The position numbers were made by a program, and so were the translations under genes. Positions 16,685 to 24,322 of a stretch of 34,572 nucleotides of DNA are shown here, piece by piece. Below the pieces are notes generated by a model. The model saw nothing but the letters and a program-made list of their open reading frames with translations, did not search any database and was not told where the DNA came from. This DNA comes from Chloroflexota bacterium (GTDB taxonomy: Bacteria; Patescibacteriota; Saccharimonadia; Saccharimonadales; Saccharimonadaceae). The stretch spans positions 1 to 34,572 of the forward strand of contig SEAL01000007.1 in assembly GCA_004145215.1 (NCBI GenBank), read 5' to 3'. How positions within the stretch are numbered: the stretch's first letter is position 1; each line of letters opens with the position of its first letter.

Positions 16685-18895
16685 TTAAAACCTTACGGGT
16701 AGCTCGCGAACATACGTCGTTATCGCACGTGACGATTCTGTATTCTGATTATATATCCATAGATATGTATCGGCTCGTAGGTTAAACACCTCGGCTGGCT
16801 GTGCTTCGGAAGCCGTCACCTCACCACCCGTACGACGCAGCTGTAACTGGTTAGCCATGACAGGGCCATTAACAGTTAGCGGCCTATTACAGACATCGAT
16901 TGTTAATTTGCCATCGACATTGCAAGTCTTGATCACTCCAACTTTATTGATGTCTTCGTCCTCGTCATCGCTGCCGCCAGGTGCTAGCTGCCGGGCAACG
17001 AGCCAGGAGTCGATCGTCGTTACCGACTCATTGATAGTGATATTTTTTGCGATTATCACCATCTGTGACAATAGATCCAAAGAAGTGATCTCGTCACTTG
17101 GACGAGCAATAGGGAGGTTTTTTATGACAGAACGGGCAGTGTCAGGTATAGTCCCAATCGTGCTACTGCCAGTGAAAGTACCGAACTTGCCTGCAGTATT
17201 CACGAATGTTAGTTTACTCCAGGTGTCCTGATTTGCAGTCAGCGCACCTCCTTGTAGCCCAGATGCTGTTGCAAAGCCGTTAATTTCACCCGGGGCGTAG
17301 GCATCATACTCCGTCCAACTGCCAAACGTCTTATTAAAGTCTGTTCGGCTAGTCAAACTGGTCTGGATAGAACTGTTGAGGTGCGGTGGAGCAATGCTGT
17401 CGTTCGAGAATTTGCGCCCTACGACCATGTCGCCACCATAAATATTGATTCTGGATTTTTTGCCGACATTCACGCATGTAGCCAGGCTATAGCGGTTATT
17501 CGGCTGTGGATTGTGTGTCGGATTCGTCACCCATACGACAAAACAATATTTCGTACCGATTGGTGTACTATTTGGAACTTGGAAGGTTTCGCCAGCGACT
17601 TTTGTTGTTGAGTTTGGCGAAAAGGTCTGCGTGTTCTTGTATTTGTCGACGTCGAACAGCTCGGCATTTGCGTCACCACCCAAAGCATCGACCATTGACT
17701 GCGCTGAACTATTCGTTCGTAGATCACCCGTAGCAATCGGATTTACCGAAACGCCAGGATTTACCTTTACGCCATATGTCTGCCAATTTACCGTAGCGCT
17801 GTTATCAACCGAGTCTCGGTTTTCAATACTGTAGGATATATCAATCGGCTCACCTGGCTCAGCTGGGCTCTTTTTGTCGAGTGTTACTGATGGAATCAGG
17901 TTATAGGGAGTACTCACAACCGTTGCGCACGCCTTCTCAGAAGTTTCTTCACCGCCACTTTTGTTCACAGGAGTAACTGATGTCGTGTAGCAAAATGTCG
18001 CGCCATCAGGAGTATTCGGGTCTATATCGAGTACCGTCGTGCCCGTACGTGCCGTACCAGTTCTAGTAGCGGGCAAGCCCGTGCCACCATCTGCACCTTC
18101 GCGGCTCGGGTTACCTGTGGTGGTTTCGGGTGTCAATTGGAATGGTGGAATATATACTTCGCTACACTCGGTATTTGATGTATCTGATCCACCTTTTTCA
18201 TCCGCTGGCCTCACTGTTGTTGAATAACAGAACTCAGCACCTTCTGGAGTATTTTCGTCCACTTTGAATCGTGTCGTGCCTGATGTACCCGACCCGCTAT
18301 TGTCCGGAGGAGTCCCCGTGCCTCCAGATGGACCTTTTCGACTTGGATTTGCAGACCATCGTGGAGTGTCATTCGTTTTGCCTGACTTTGAAACGCTGTG
18401 TTTTACAGTAACCGTCTCGCCTGGCCGTACTTTTGAAGGGCTGACGTCTACTTTTGCATTGAAATCGAATTTTGCAGGGTCTAGTTTATAGGTAAAGGTT
18501 ACCGACGAGCTTCCGCCATTTTTACCACCAGCACTCTTGGAGCTACCGCCCGACCAAGACCCGGTTCGTCCGGAGACACTTGGTTTTTTTGCGCTAACTG
18601 TACATTTTGCAGTTTCGCGGCCGCAATCACAATAGATCGTATCACTTGACCCACCACTGACGAGGCCACTAGGGTCGCTAATGTTAACTTTGACCTTAAT
18701 TTTATGGTATGTATGGCCAGGGTACCCGGGAACATTCGGACCCTTTGGGCAATTTTTTCCTGATGCACCACCTTTGAAATCAGGGTCGCACTTTACAGCA
18801 GCAGATGCAGTTGTCGTATCGATAAAAACAGAATACCCGACGCTCAGAGCGATAGTCAGCCCCAGAGCGACAATAAGGAGTTTTAGTTTATTCAT
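16685..18895 (-). CDS. Large secreted repeat-containing surface protein
   Basis: From the ATG at 18895 the product is 736 aa. It starts with a signal peptide (MNKLKLLIVALGLTIALSVGY, likely cleavage in TTTASAA|V). After a Cys/Gly-rich region come two tandem repeats of about 75 residues, each with NPSR.G..GGTG, then .TR or TV, then NTPEGAEFCYSTTV or NTPDGATFCYTTSV, then a Cys-ending strand. A CARDB/Ig-like segment follows (SPAEPGEPIDISYSIEN), then a C-terminal part with a long predicted beta structure. These features suggest an extracellular beta-sandwich stalk held by disulfides. It has an AAAGGTGG ribosome binding site and sits between a PpiC/SurA-like gene and a pilin gene, which suggests joint export and assembly. 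The molecular role is unknown. Confidence 0.8.
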   Translation of the reverse strand: MNKLKLLIVALGLTIALSVGYSVFIDTTTASAAVKCDPDFKGGASGKNCPKGPNVPGYPGHTYHKIKVKVNISDPSGLVSGGSSDTIYCDCGRETAKCTVSAKKPSVSGRTGSWSGGSSKSAGGKNGGSSSVTFTYKLDPAKFDFNAKVDVSPSKVRPGETVTVKHSVSKSGKTNDTPRWSANPSRKGPSGGTGTPPDNSGSGTSGTTRFKVDENTPEGAEFCYSTTVRPADEKGGSDTSNTECSEVYIPPFQLTPETTTGNPSREGADGGTGLPATRTGTARTGTTVLDIDPNTPDGATFCYTTSVTPVNKSGGEETSEKACATVVSTPYNLIPSVTLDKKSPAEPGEPIDISYSIENRDSVDNSATVNWQTYGVKVNPGVSVNPIATGDLRTNSSAQSMVDALGGDANAELFDVDKYKNTQTFSPNSTTKVAGETFQVPNSTPIGTKYCFVVWVTNPTHNPQPNNRYSLATCVNVGKKSRINIYGGDMVVGRKFSNDSIAPPHLNSSIQTSLTSRTDFNKTFGSWTEYDAYAPGEINGFATASGLQGGALTANQDTWSKLTFVNTAGKFGTFTGSSTIGTIPDTARSVIKNLPIARPSDEITSLDLLSQMVIIAKNITINESVTTIDSWLVARQLAPGGSDDEDEDINKVGVIKTCNVDGKLTIDVCNRPLTVNGPVMANQLQLRRTGGEVTASEAQPAEVFNLRADTYLWIYNQNTESSRAITTYVRELPVRF

Positions 18896-18907
18896 TTTCA
18901 ACCACCT

Positions 18908-19564
18908 TTATTTCATCGAATCGTTGCATGATTTTGGCTTTGTCGTTCGGAGGTCTCGAATTAAATCATTGACCGTAGCAGGATCTGCACGCAGCTTTGA
19001 TGCAAGATCATTTGCCTTAGCAAGCGCAGCGATGCGTGCAGTCTCTATTTCTGCAGGAGTCTTGCGGACATTATCTAAATACAGTCCATAATTTTCCGAA
19101 AATGGCACATTTAGCACATAGGCTTCATAACCACCTTGCGCCTTAAAATTCGCAGTATCGATTACCGTGCTCACTTTTACTTTCTGCTTCTGCCAATCAG
19201 TTAGCCTGCCCCAGTCTTTTCCGAACATAACGACTGCGCGATCATCTAAAACTCGCTGACTCAGTTCGATGCCGAAATCTTGTGCTATTTGATCAACCTT
19301 TGTTGCACGCGCGATTGTGTCACGAGCATCTTCTTTTGTTGCGCCGCTATCATCAGACTGCTTTAAAAGCGCTTGATACCGGTCTTGCTCGATGAGCTGA
19401 CCGTCTACAGACAAACCTTTCTGTTGATTGTTTACCAAAAAATAAAATAATCCACTGACGGCACCTGCGACAACCAAGAATATTAATACAATAATTACAA
19501 TATTCTTTTTATTAACTGTTTTTTTGTTCCTATTGGTTTCGATTCTCTCGATCTCTTCAGGCAT
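18908..19564 (-). CDS. PpiC/SurA-like chaperone, probably truncated by an out-of-frame deletion
   Basis: The 218-aa frame has a cytoplasmic basic stub, a transmembrane helix (about residues 22-44, IVIIVLIFLVVAGAVSGLFYF) and a SurA-N-like helical segment beginning LSVDGQLIEQDRYQALLKQ. It ends just where a parvulin PPIase domain should begin (AKANDLASKLRADPATVNDLIRDLR) with an unlikely tail TTKPKSCNDSMK. In another frame the same DNA reads PPNDKAKIMQRFDEIKVVENE and stops at 18888, overlapping the ATG of the next gene as tight operons do. This suggests that a piece holding the PPIase domain was lost and the frame shifted near 18950. Family members help fold secreted proteins, which fits the downstream surface protein. 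Confidence 0.65.
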   Translation of the reverse strand: MPEEIERIETNRNKKTVNKKNIVIIVLIFLVVAGAVSGLFYFLVNNQQKGLSVDGQLIEQDRYQALLKQSDDSGATKEDARDTIARATKVDQIAQDFGIELSQRVLDDRAVVMFGKDWGRLTDWQKQKVKVSTVIDTANFKAQGGYEAYVLNVPFSENYGLYLDNVRKTPAEIETARIAALAKANDLASKLRADPATVNDLIRDLRTTKPKSCNDSMK

Positions 19565-19611
19565 TTAGATTGTTTCTTTCCCTTGTTACTCACCACACTA
19601 ACGTTGGCATA

Positions 19612-19617
19612 ATTATA
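19612..19617 (-). promoter_or_regulatory. -10 box (TATAAT) upstream of the PpiC-like operon
   Basis: TATAAT on the minus strand, 47 nt upstream of the ATG at 19564. The leader contains AAGGGAAAG, a possible but distant ribosome binding site. No clear -35 box. Confidence 0.4.
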
Positions 19618-19655
19618 CCACAAGCAGTATGTCTTACTGACACTATCACTGACTA

Positions 19656-21563
19656 CTATTCATCTCGCATGTCTTTTATCGGGTTTCGCGCCAAATTCCG
19701 AGCAAGAGGCAGCAACATACTAACAAAACCCGACACCACAATAAGTCCCACGAGCGCGAGTAAAGCTTCTGGCCATACACCGATGAACTTAAATGCATAA
19801 GATTGATCAGATAATGGCATTGCCGTCAGCGCCTGCGCTGTCGCTTCTTGGGAATACCTATTGTTAATCACTATCGCACCGATCAGGCCAATAGCAAGTG
19901 CGATAGCAGCTATAATCAGACTATAGATAAAGGTATAAATAGTATAAACAATACGAATGTCGTTTCTACTTGCCCCGATCGCTCGAAACACCGCCGTTTC
20001 CCTGCGGCTATCAGCGAGGACTCGGCCGACGATTCCCATACTGATCAGCGCGGCAATACCACCGATAATTGCGCCTGCAATCAGCATCGCTTTTGTCGAA
20101 AACTCTTGAACTTGGTCTACCAGTAGTGAATTACTGCCAAATGGCATCAGATATGGTTGTCCAGCGCACTGCACATCCTGGCAGTTACGCTCGCTATAAT
20201 ATCGCTTCATATCGTTCGAGTTATTAAATTCGATGACTGTCCCAAATCCGTATACTGACATTGGCGTGTTGGTGAGATTATCATTTGCTGGGAGAAACTT
20301 TTTATAAGCTGCATTATCTGGCATTGCATCGTATAGATCCAAAGGTATCACCCAATTGCCATAAAGCGACGATCCCAATACAGTAGACGCGAGTACGCTG
20401 ACTGTTGAAAAATTAGTAGACATTTCCGGAGAAAGCCCGACTACCCTGAATGATACGCGCTGCTGGAATGGTGCGACGACTTCACCAAACTTTTCCTTGA
20501 ATTGATTTTGCTTTGCATCTAACTCTTTTTCACTTTTTGAGCGTGTATCGGACTGAACCGTAGTGGCCGCGCAGTCGTCCGCTTTTGGTAAATCATAGAT
20601 TAAATTCGGCTTTTGATAGTCTTTATTTGTAGCATTCTTTTTGATTTCATCGCTAACGCGCGCCGCCTCCATCATACGATCCTGGGATACAGAATTACGG
20701 TAACAAACAGAAAATGTTACTTTATGAGCATTCTGACGAATATACATAACCCTCTCTAGCTTTTCCTGGGTTGATGCGTCGTCGCGTAGTTTTGGCAACC
20801 CTAGAGCGCTCGATATTTTAGACATTGGTGCGATAATCGGAATATCATTCGTATTTTTTTGCGTCTGCAGCAATTGCTTGTCGAGCAAAAAAGCATTCGT
20901 AATTTCTGGATCTAGATACGACCAGCCATTCGTTAATTCGGGTGTCGAAGCGTTATAGCCAAACTGCTGTTCAGAACTGATTCCACCGGAAGTTTTCTTT
21001 ACATCCTCTTTACCCCCGGGCATATCTATCAATGATCCAGATTCAGGCAGCACACCTATTTTGGGCTCGTATGCTGTTTTAGGATTATAGTTCTGTGCGT
21101 GCTTTAACGCAGTCTCCGCTGAATTCGCTGTGGTCGTTTTTGTCTGACTTGATTCTCGCTGCGCCTGCATGACAGAGGGAGCACCTGTATTGAGATACTC
21201 GGACGATTGGTCTTTTATGAGCGTTTTTTCCTCGCTCGATACATCGAACTCTATACCTAAGCGTTTAGCCTCGGCCTTCATATTTTGAACGCGTTCGTTA
21301 TAAATTTCTAATGCTCTAGCGCGGATTTCTGGTGTATCATCGTTCCCAAATGCTGCCGGGTTAGAGAATGTTAGTAAATAACGGCTCGATAACCCGTCTG
21401 CAAGATATGCTCGGCCGCTCTGAATAATACCCGCAACAACGATAATCGCAACCGCTAATATTCCGAATAACAGCGATGCAGTGACGACCGAAACGATTGT
21501 GCGCACTTTTCGGGTACGTAATTTTGTTCCTGCCAGAATTAGAGCGTCACCGATTCGTATCAT
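19656..21563 (-). CDS. ABC transporter permease, FtsX/MacB type
   Basis: The 635-aa protein has one N-terminal transmembrane helix (about 29-50, VVTASLLFGILAVAIIVVAG), a very large extracytoplasmic domain of about 440 residues, and three C-terminal helices (LIAGAIIGGIAALISMGIVG, FIYSLIIAAIALAIGLIGAI, WPEALLALVGLIVVSGFVSM). The stretch RRETAVFRAIGASRNDIR is the hallmark FtsX-domain cytoplasmic loop. Such permeases do not pump through a channel but transmit ATP-driven motion to periplasmic or extracellular partners. Its start codon overlaps the stop of the ATPase gene (ATGA), so the two make one transporter. The long external domain has no recognised family. The protein itself looks complete. 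Confidence 0.85.
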   Translation of the reverse strand: MIRIGDALILAGTKLRTRKVRTIVSVVTASLLFGILAVAIIVVAGIIQSGRAYLADGLSSRYLLTFSNPAAFGNDDTPEIRARALEIYNERVQNMKAEAKRLGIEFDVSSEEKTLIKDQSSEYLNTGAPSVMQAQRESSQTKTTTANSAETALKHAQNYNPKTAYEPKIGVLPESGSLIDMPGGKEDVKKTSGGISSEQQFGYNASTPELTNGWSYLDPEITNAFLLDKQLLQTQKNTNDIPIIAPMSKISSALGLPKLRDDASTQEKLERVMYIRQNAHKVTFSVCYRNSVSQDRMMEAARVSDEIKKNATNKDYQKPNLIYDLPKADDCAATTVQSDTRSKSEKELDAKQNQFKEKFGEVVAPFQQRVSFRVVGLSPEMSTNFSTVSVLASTVLGSSLYGNWVIPLDLYDAMPDNAAYKKFLPANDNLTNTPMSVYGFGTVIEFNNSNDMKRYYSERNCQDVQCAGQPYLMPFGSNSLLVDQVQEFSTKAMLIAGAIIGGIAALISMGIVGRVLADSRRETAVFRAIGASRNDIRIVYTIYTFIYSLIIAAIALAIGLIGAIVINNRYSQEATAQALTAMPLSDQSYAFKFIGVWPEALLALVGLIVVSGFVSMLLPLARNLARNPIKDMRDE

Positions 21564-22132
21564 ACAATTTTCCCGTCCAGCATTTTAATTTCACGATCAG
21601 CCCGCGCTGCAACAACCGGATCATGAGTAACAATAACGATCGTCGTGCCGTAATCTTTACGAATTTGCTCGAACAAATCGATGATAGCCTTGCTGTTAAC
21701 GCTATCAAGGTTACCCGTTGGCTCATCGGCGAGTAATACTTTTGGGTTGTTTAGTAGCGCTCTGGCGATAGCTGCGCGCTGCATCTGTCCACCAGACAAC
21801 TCTCGCGGATAGTGTTTAATTCTATCGCTCAGCCCGACAGCAGACGTTAACTCGACAGCCTTTATCTTGCGCTTTAGCGGATCTTGACGCGAAAACATGC
21901 CCGGCACTTCAATGTTGCGGCCCAAATTCAAAAAGGGTTGTAGGTAAAAGAACTGAAAGACGAAGCCAATCGTCTGACCACGAAAACGAGATAATTTTTT
22001 GTCACGAAGTTTACCAATATTAACTCCATCAACAGTGACAGCGCCGGAATCACCATCAAACAGTTGCAAAAAACTATCGACTTGATCATCCGAGACGGAT
22101 TTTTCTTCACTGTTGTTGCCTATGCCCACCAT
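21560..22132 (-). CDS. ABC transporter ATPase, LolD/MacB type, lacking Walker A
   Basis: The 190-aa frame keeps the Q-loop (GQTIGFVFQ), the signature LSGGQMQRAAIARAL, Walker B (KVLLADEP), D-loop (GNLD) and H-loop (IVTHD) of the LolD/MacB family. The family is usually about 220-230 aa and has a Walker A P-loop (GxxGxGKS/T) near residue 40; here the N-terminus MVGIGNNSEEKSVSDD runs almost directly into LFDGDSGAVTVDG and no P-loop exists in any frame. The preceding stop and the neighbouring gene leave no space for it. Without the P-loop it cannot bind ATP normally, so it is probably a deletion product. Permease partner: the overlapping FtsX-type gene. Confidence 0.75.
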   Translation of the reverse strand: MVGIGNNSEEKSVSDDQVDSFLQLFDGDSGAVTVDGVNIGKLRDKKLSRFRGQTIGFVFQFFYLQPFLNLGRNIEVPGMFSRQDPLKRKIKAVELTSAVGLSDRIKHYPRELSGGQMQRAAIARALLNNPKVLLADEPTGNLDSVNSKAIIDLFEQIRKDYGTTIVIVTHDPVVAARADREIKMLDGKIV

Positions 22133-22170
22133 ATAATGTCACAAGTGTAGCATAACCATCATACCTATGA

Positions 22171-22971
22171 CTACTGTGAAGTTTTGCGTTTGAACAACCA
22201 TGCCGCAACTGGTACTGACACGATTAAAATTGCGACACTCCAGACAATCGATAGCGTCACAGAATCACCAACTGGCGTTCCGACGAGGAGTCCACGAACC
22301 GCATCAACCATCTGGCTGACTGGTTGATTTTCGGCAAAAGGTCGTAGCCACGAAGACATACTTTCGGCCGGCACAAACGCAGTGCTGGCAAATGTGAGTG
22401 GCATAATTGCAACAAAGGTCATCCACTGTACGCCTTCGACGCTCTTTGCAAGCAGCCCGATGATTGCTGACAGCCACGATATTGCTAGCGTAAATAGCGC
22501 GATCAAGCCAATGAATACTAGCCATTCTCCAAAATCAGCATTTGGACGGAATCCAATCACGAGGCCGGCAACGACCATAACGATCGTCGAAATACCATTA
22601 CGAAACAAATCCGACACAACATGACCGTTCAGGACTGCCAGGTTTGACATCGGCAAACTACGGAATCGATCAACAATACCTCGCTGCAAATCATTACAGA
22701 TAGCGATCGCTGTTGTCGTCGATCCAAAGGCAATCGTTTGCACGATGATACCCGCCATGAGGAAGTTCGTATAATTGCCACCTTCTGTTGCAATTGCACC
22801 ACCGAATACTGCAGTGAACAGCACCAGAAACATAATCGGCTGGAAGAACGTGCCTAGTAGCTGATCGGTATTTCGAATAATATGCGTACTACTGCGACGG
22901 ATCATTGTTAGCGAATCGGTGACCGCAGTTATATACTTTGGACGAGTATCAAACTCTAATTTGACTGACAT
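22171..22971 (-). CDS. ABC-2 type transporter permease (DrrB-like)
   Basis: From the ATG at 22971 the protein is 266 aa. The ORF track begins upstream, but the inner ATG follows a GGAGG ribosome binding site and overlaps the end of the ATPase gene, and MSVKLEFDTRP is a natural N-terminus. It has six hydrophobic segments typical of ABC-2 permeases, starting with LLGTFFQPIMFLVLFTAVFG and including the conserved stretch NDLQRGIVDRFRSLPMSNLAVLNGH. DrrB-like permeases export drugs, lipids or polysaccharides with a DrrA ATPase, which is the preceding gene. The permease appears intact even though its ATPase does not. Confidence 0.9.
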   Translation of the reverse strand: MSVKLEFDTRPKYITAVTDSLTMIRRSSTHIIRNTDQLLGTFFQPIMFLVLFTAVFGGAIATEGGNYTNFLMAGIIVQTIAFGSTTTAIAICNDLQRGIVDRFRSLPMSNLAVLNGHVVSDLFRNGISTIVMVVAGLVIGFRPNADFGEWLVFIGLIALFTLAISWLSAIIGLLAKSVEGVQWMTFVAIMPLTFASTAFVPAESMSSWLRPFAENQPVSQMVDAVRGLLVGTPVGDSVTLSIVWSVAILIVSVPVAAWLFKRKTSQ

Positions 22972-22972
22972 A

Positions 22973-23623
22973 TTATTTTGCCTCCGTTTCGGTCGTCTGT
23001 TTGCCGGTGAGCGCCAAAAATACGTCATCCAGTGTTGGCTTGTGAACAGCCATCGCATCGAACTTTATCGATTCTTTTTGTAGAATATCTAGTACTTTGC
23101 GAACATCAGTATTTGTGTCTTTCAGCACCAAAGTAACGGTCTTTTCGTCTGCATCTGATTCTTGAATAGATGTCCCTAATACCCTCACCGCCTCTTTGTG
23201 GATCTTCGCAGTCGTAAAAGTTAATTCTAGCCTGTCTTTTCCGACTTTAGCTTTCAACTCTTTTGCGGTGCCTTCGGCGATTACCTTGCCGCCATCAATG
23301 ACGATAATTTTATCAGCCAATTGATCAGCTTCTTCCAGGTACTGCGTTGTTAGTAGGATCGTCGAACCGTTCTGTTTTAATTTCTCGATGATTTCCCACA
23401 TTGCGATACGAGACCTAGGATCAAGGCCTGTCGTCGGTTCATCTAAAAAGATAATTGGCGGCGTTGCAATCAAACTAACCGCCAAATCTAGTCGGCGACG
23501 CATACCACCGGAGTATGTTTTTGCCGGGCGCTCTGCGGATTTTACCAAATCAAATTCTTCTAACAGTTCTTGCGCTCGAGCGGCGGCGCTCGCTTTAGTC
23601 AGGCGGTATAGACGACCCATCAT
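22973..23623 (-). CDS. ABC transporter ATPase, DrrA-like, N-terminal half missing
   Basis: The 216-aa frame starts at MMGRLYRLTKASAAARAQ, which in full-length DrrA-type ATPases lies about 90 residues into the protein. Signature (YSGGMRRRLDLAVS), Walker B (PPIIFLDEPTTGLD) and the switch region (ILLTTQYLEEADQLAD) are intact, as is the C-terminal domain. Walker A and the Q-loop are absent. The codons just before the ATG still read EERRENLV in the same frame, as expected for the lost interior, and then hit a stop. A promoter-like AATACT and an out-of-frame ATG lie directly upstream, so a deletion probably joined the gene's start to its middle with a frame change. The partner is the DrrB-like permease. 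Confidence 0.75.
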   Translation of the reverse strand: MMGRLYRLTKASAAARAQELLEEFDLVKSAERPAKTYSGGMRRRLDLAVSLIATPPIIFLDEPTTGLDPRSRIAMWEIIEKLKQNGSTILLTTQYLEEADQLADKIIVIDGGKVIAEGTAKELKAKVGKDRLELTFTTAKIHKEAVRVLGTSIQESDADEKTVTLVLKDTNTDVRKVLDILQKESIKFDAMAVHKPTLDDVFLALTGKQTTETEAK

Positions 23624-23709
23624 GACTAAATTTTCTCGACGCTCCTCGCATATATAGTATTGCCTTTATTCTATCAGCAATTCATCATGGATAAAAGCAC
23701 GCTCTCGGG

Positions 23710-24177
23710 CTACTGGCGTGTCACTTTGACCATAGCCGGACGAATCGCCTGGCCATTCAATGTATACCCAGCTTGCAGTTCGGATTCAATAACTTCAGAC
23801 TCACCTTCAGCGTCTTCATCAAATTGGATTGCCTCGTGTATGTCAGGATTGAACTCTACACCCTTGCCGGCATCAATGCGACGCAGATTCAGAGCTTCGA
23901 GTGACTTTTCGAGGTTTTTTACTAAACCACCAATACCAATTGCCCACTTGTGATCTTTTAAATCTTCAGGGGTATGAGTAATAGCTCGCTCGATGTTATC
24001 GATAACCGGAAGGAGTTTCAGGATAGCTGCAGACTGTCCGGCGCTTCTGGCCGCTGTCTTTTCTTGCTCGCCACGTTTACGATAATTCTCAAAATCAGCG
24101 CGCGTTCGCTGTAGGTCAGCTGTTAGTTCCGCAACCTGCTGCTCTAGTTCTTCTTGTTTTTTATTCTTTCCCGCCAT
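23710..24177 (-). CDS. grpE: Nucleotide exchange factor GrpE
   Basis: The 155-aa protein has the long N-terminal coiled coil (KKQEELEQQVAELTADLQRTRADFENYRKRGEQEK) and the C-terminal beta domain with the family motif VEFNPDIHEAIQ and a final GYTLNGQAIRPAMVKVT. It opens the DnaK nucleotide-binding cleft to release ADP. The ATG has an ideal AGGAGG ribosome binding site 5 nt upstream that overlaps the stop codon of the preceding 44-aa gene, so translation is coupled. It belongs to the hrcA operon, whose promoter carries a CIRCE operator, giving heat-shock control. Confidence 0.96.
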   Translation of the reverse strand: MAGKNKKQEELEQQVAELTADLQRTRADFENYRKRGEQEKTAARSAGQSAAILKLLPVIDNIERAITHTPEDLKDHKWAIGIGGLVKNLEKSLEALNLRRIDAGKGVEFNPDIHEAIQFDEDAEGESEVIESELQAGYTLNGQAIRPAMVKVTRQ

Positions 24178-24186
24178 GGCAGCCTC

Positions 24187-24321
24187 CTAAAATAAATTCT
24201 TTATTGCATTCAAAATATCGATAATCACGTCACCTATCGTCGAAATAACTGCAACAATCGCGTTGACTACCGCTTCAATAATTGCCGTAATGCCATTAAC
24301 GATTGTATCAACTAGTTGCAT
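24187..24321 (-). CDS. 44-aa amphipathic helical peptide, delta-hemolysin/PSM-like
   Basis: This gene is too short for the ORF track. It begins 1 nt after the hrcA stop, with AGGAGG (inside the end of hrcA) 9 nt before the ATG, and its stop overlaps the grpE ribosome binding site. The coding signals are therefore as good as those of its neighbours. The peptide, starting MQLVDTIVNGITAIIEAVV, has polar residues at 5, 9, 12, 16, 20, 27, 31, 35, 38 and 42 with hydrophobic residues between, a nearly perfect amphipathic alpha helix. The segment VISTIGDVIIDILNAIKNLF shares ISTIGD and the general pattern of staphylococcal delta-hemolysin, and PSM-beta peptides have the same length. A membrane-active or membrane-stress role is inference; it could also be a small chaperone-linked membrane sensor. 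Confidence 0.8.
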   Translation of the reverse strand: MQLVDTIVNGITAIIEAVVNAIVAVISTIGDVIIDILNAIKNLF

Positions 24322-24322
24322 A

